Source of the DNA: Henriciella mobilis
Lineage (GTDB): Bacteria; Pseudomonadota; Alphaproteobacteria; Caulobacterales; Hyphomonadaceae
NCBI RefSeq assembly: GCF_003576315.1
Contig: NZ_QWFZ01000035.1
Span: 1-64,000 of the forward strand
Length of the DNA: 64,000 nt
Direction of reading: 5' to 3'
This document shows, piece by piece, positions 63,098-64,000 of this stretch (positions are counted from its first letter, which is position 1; each line of letters starts with the position of its first letter). The notes under the pieces were generated by a model. The model did no database searches and had not been told where the DNA came from. It saw only the letters and a program-made list of their open reading frames with translations. Position numbers and translations under genes: made by a program.

Positions 63098-64000
63098 ATG
63101 CATTATGCCGAGCTGAAGCGGGCCCGTGATGAATTGACCGGGCCGGGCGCAGACTTCGAGATCGTCGAGGCCGACGTTCTCGGCAACCGTATCCGCACCT
63201 GGAAGAACGCCCCGCCGAGCGTGCGAGAAGTGTGGCTTGCGACCCGCGAATTCGCTGACCGTGACTATCTCGCCTATCACGATGAAACGCTGACCTACGC
63301 CGAAACGCATGCGCTGACCGCATCGGTCGCCAACTGGCTGTTTGCGCAAGGCGTGAAACCGGGCGACCGCGTCGCGATTGCCATGCGCAATTATCCCGAA
63401 TGGATGATCATCTACTGGGCGTGCTGCTCGGTCGGCATCACCGTTGTCGGCATGAACGCCTGGTGGACGGCCGAGGAAATGGCCTACGCGCTGAAGGATT
63501 CAGAGCCGAAAGTCATCTTCCTCGACAGTGAGCGCCTGGCCCGCGTGCGCGAGAACCCGGACATGGTCGCCGGCACAACGCTGGTCGGGGTGCGGCTGGA
63601 CGATTACCCCGCCGATGTCACCCCTTGGAGCGATGTGGTCGCCACGGGCGGCGAGATGCCCGAGGTCACGGTCGACCCGGACAGCGATGCCTGCATCTTC
63701 TACACATCCGGCACGACGGGCTTTCCGAAAGGCGCGCAGCTCACCCATCGCGGCTGCGTGTCGAACCTGTACAACATGCTCTACGCCCGCGCCTCCTCCG
63801 CGCTGGCCGTCATGTATGCCACCGGCGAGGTGCCGCCCGATCCGCCGCCGGTCCCGGTGACGCTGATCAACACGCCGCTCTTTCACGTCACCGCCAACAA
63901 TTGCGCCGCCTATGCCGTCACCGCAGCCGGCGGCAAGATGGTGCTGATGTACAAGTGGGATGCGGGCGAGGCGTTGCGCCTGATCGAAACACACCGGATC
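63098..64000 (+). CDS. Acyl-CoA synthetase (AMP-forming), truncated by window end
   Basis: The first 301 codons of an adenylate-forming ligase; the stop lies beyond the window. It starts MHYAELKRARDELTGPGADF, with TGGAGGAACC before the ATG. Motifs seen are LTYAETHALTASVANWLFAQGVKPGDRVAIAMRN (in pieces: LTYAETHALTASVANWLF, GVKPGDRVAIAMRN), the ATP-binding P-loop YTSGTTGFPKGAQLTHRG, and TLINTPLFHVTANN from the second core block. It should activate a carboxylic acid to its CoA thioester. Chain-length preference is unknown; the divergent monocarboxylate symporter and the nearby enoyl-CoA hydratase fit organic-acid use. Confidence 0.92.
   Translation, partial: MHYAELKRARDELTGPGADFEIVEADVLGNRIRTWKNAPPSVREVWLATREFADRDYLAYHDETLTYAETHALTASVANWLFAQGVKPGDRVAIAMRNYPEWMIIYWACCSVGITVVGMNAWWTAEEMAYALKDSEPKVIFLDSERLARVRENPDMVAGTTLVGVRLDDYPADVTPWSDVVATGGEMPEVTVDPDSDACIFYTSGTTGFPKGAQLTHRGCVSNLYNMLYARASSALAVMYATGEVPPDPPPVPVTLINTPLFHVTANNCAAYAVTAAGGKMVLMYKWDAGEALRLIETHRI

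Overview
The window looks like a chromosomal segment of a marine alphaproteobacterium, most likely of the Hyphomonadaceae (Hyphomonas/Henriciella-like). This is inferred from moderately high GC, a tRNA-His of the alphaproteobacterial type (no encoded G-1, A73), a GAAC-N7-GAAC LexA box in front of imuA-imuB-dnaE2, a Cpa/Tad pilus locus, an ExoD protein, a NepR-like small ORF behind a GGAAC-N16-aGTT promoter-like sequence, and many TonB/RND/CoA genes. I see no rRNA, CRISPR array, phage or insertion sequence; coding density is high. Genus-level placement is a guess.

Layout. 1-3.2 kb: an OmpA-family porin with a run of 31 prolines, tRNA-His, and an EthA-like Baeyer-Villiger monooxygenase. 3.3-9.8 kb: a leftward RND efflux operon (adaptor, pump, outer-membrane channel) divergent from its probable TetR repressor. 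9.9-10.8 kb: ExoD and the NepR-like ORF. 10.9-16.1 kb: a four-gene cluster that reads as ectoine catabolism, with an M20 amidohydrolase in the deacetylase position, an EctB/DoeD-like aminotransferase, a DoeA/EutD-like ectoine hydrolase and a DoeC-like semialdehyde dehydrogenase. 16.2-23.2 kb: Tad pilus genes cpaC, cpaE, cpaF, tadB, tadC, with cpaB convergent on the other strand.

23.4-31.0 kb: an MpaB-type oxygenase convergent with a three-gene operon (transglutaminase plus DUF2126 ligase, circularly permuted ATP-grasp plus alpha-E, second transglutaminase). This is a widespread but functionally unexplained predicted peptide-modification system. 31.1-34.3 kb: TetR, a D-serine-dehydratase-like PLP enzyme lacking the usual zinc-ligand pair, and an aldonolactone oxidase. 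34.4-40.2 kb: the SOS mutagenesis cassette imuA-imuB-dnaE2, whose DnaE2 carries an in-frame insertion of about 50 residues. 40.3-44.6 kb: a second, channel-less RND pair. 44.6-49.9 kb: ROK sugar kinase, cytochrome P450, membrane diguanylate cyclase, CBS protein, enoyl-CoA hydratase.

50.2-54.5 kb: a TonB-dependent receptor divergent from a TPR-sulfotransferase. 54.6-60.3 kb: a tightly coupled trio of an Nramp-fold transporter without the metal-binding motifs, a fused 5-oxoprolinase and a class IV PLP enzyme. 60.3-64.0 kb: a sodium/solute symporter with its DUF4212 small subunit, a 747-base non-coding stretch with strong inverted repeats, and the start of an acyl-CoA synthetase cut by the window end.

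The best candidates for under-described biology are the transglutaminase/ATP-grasp/alpha-E operon, the motif-less Nramp protein coupled to 5-oxoprolinase, the M20 enzyme in the ectoine cluster, and the isolated NepR-like ORF. All functional claims rest on reading motifs and context, without database searches.
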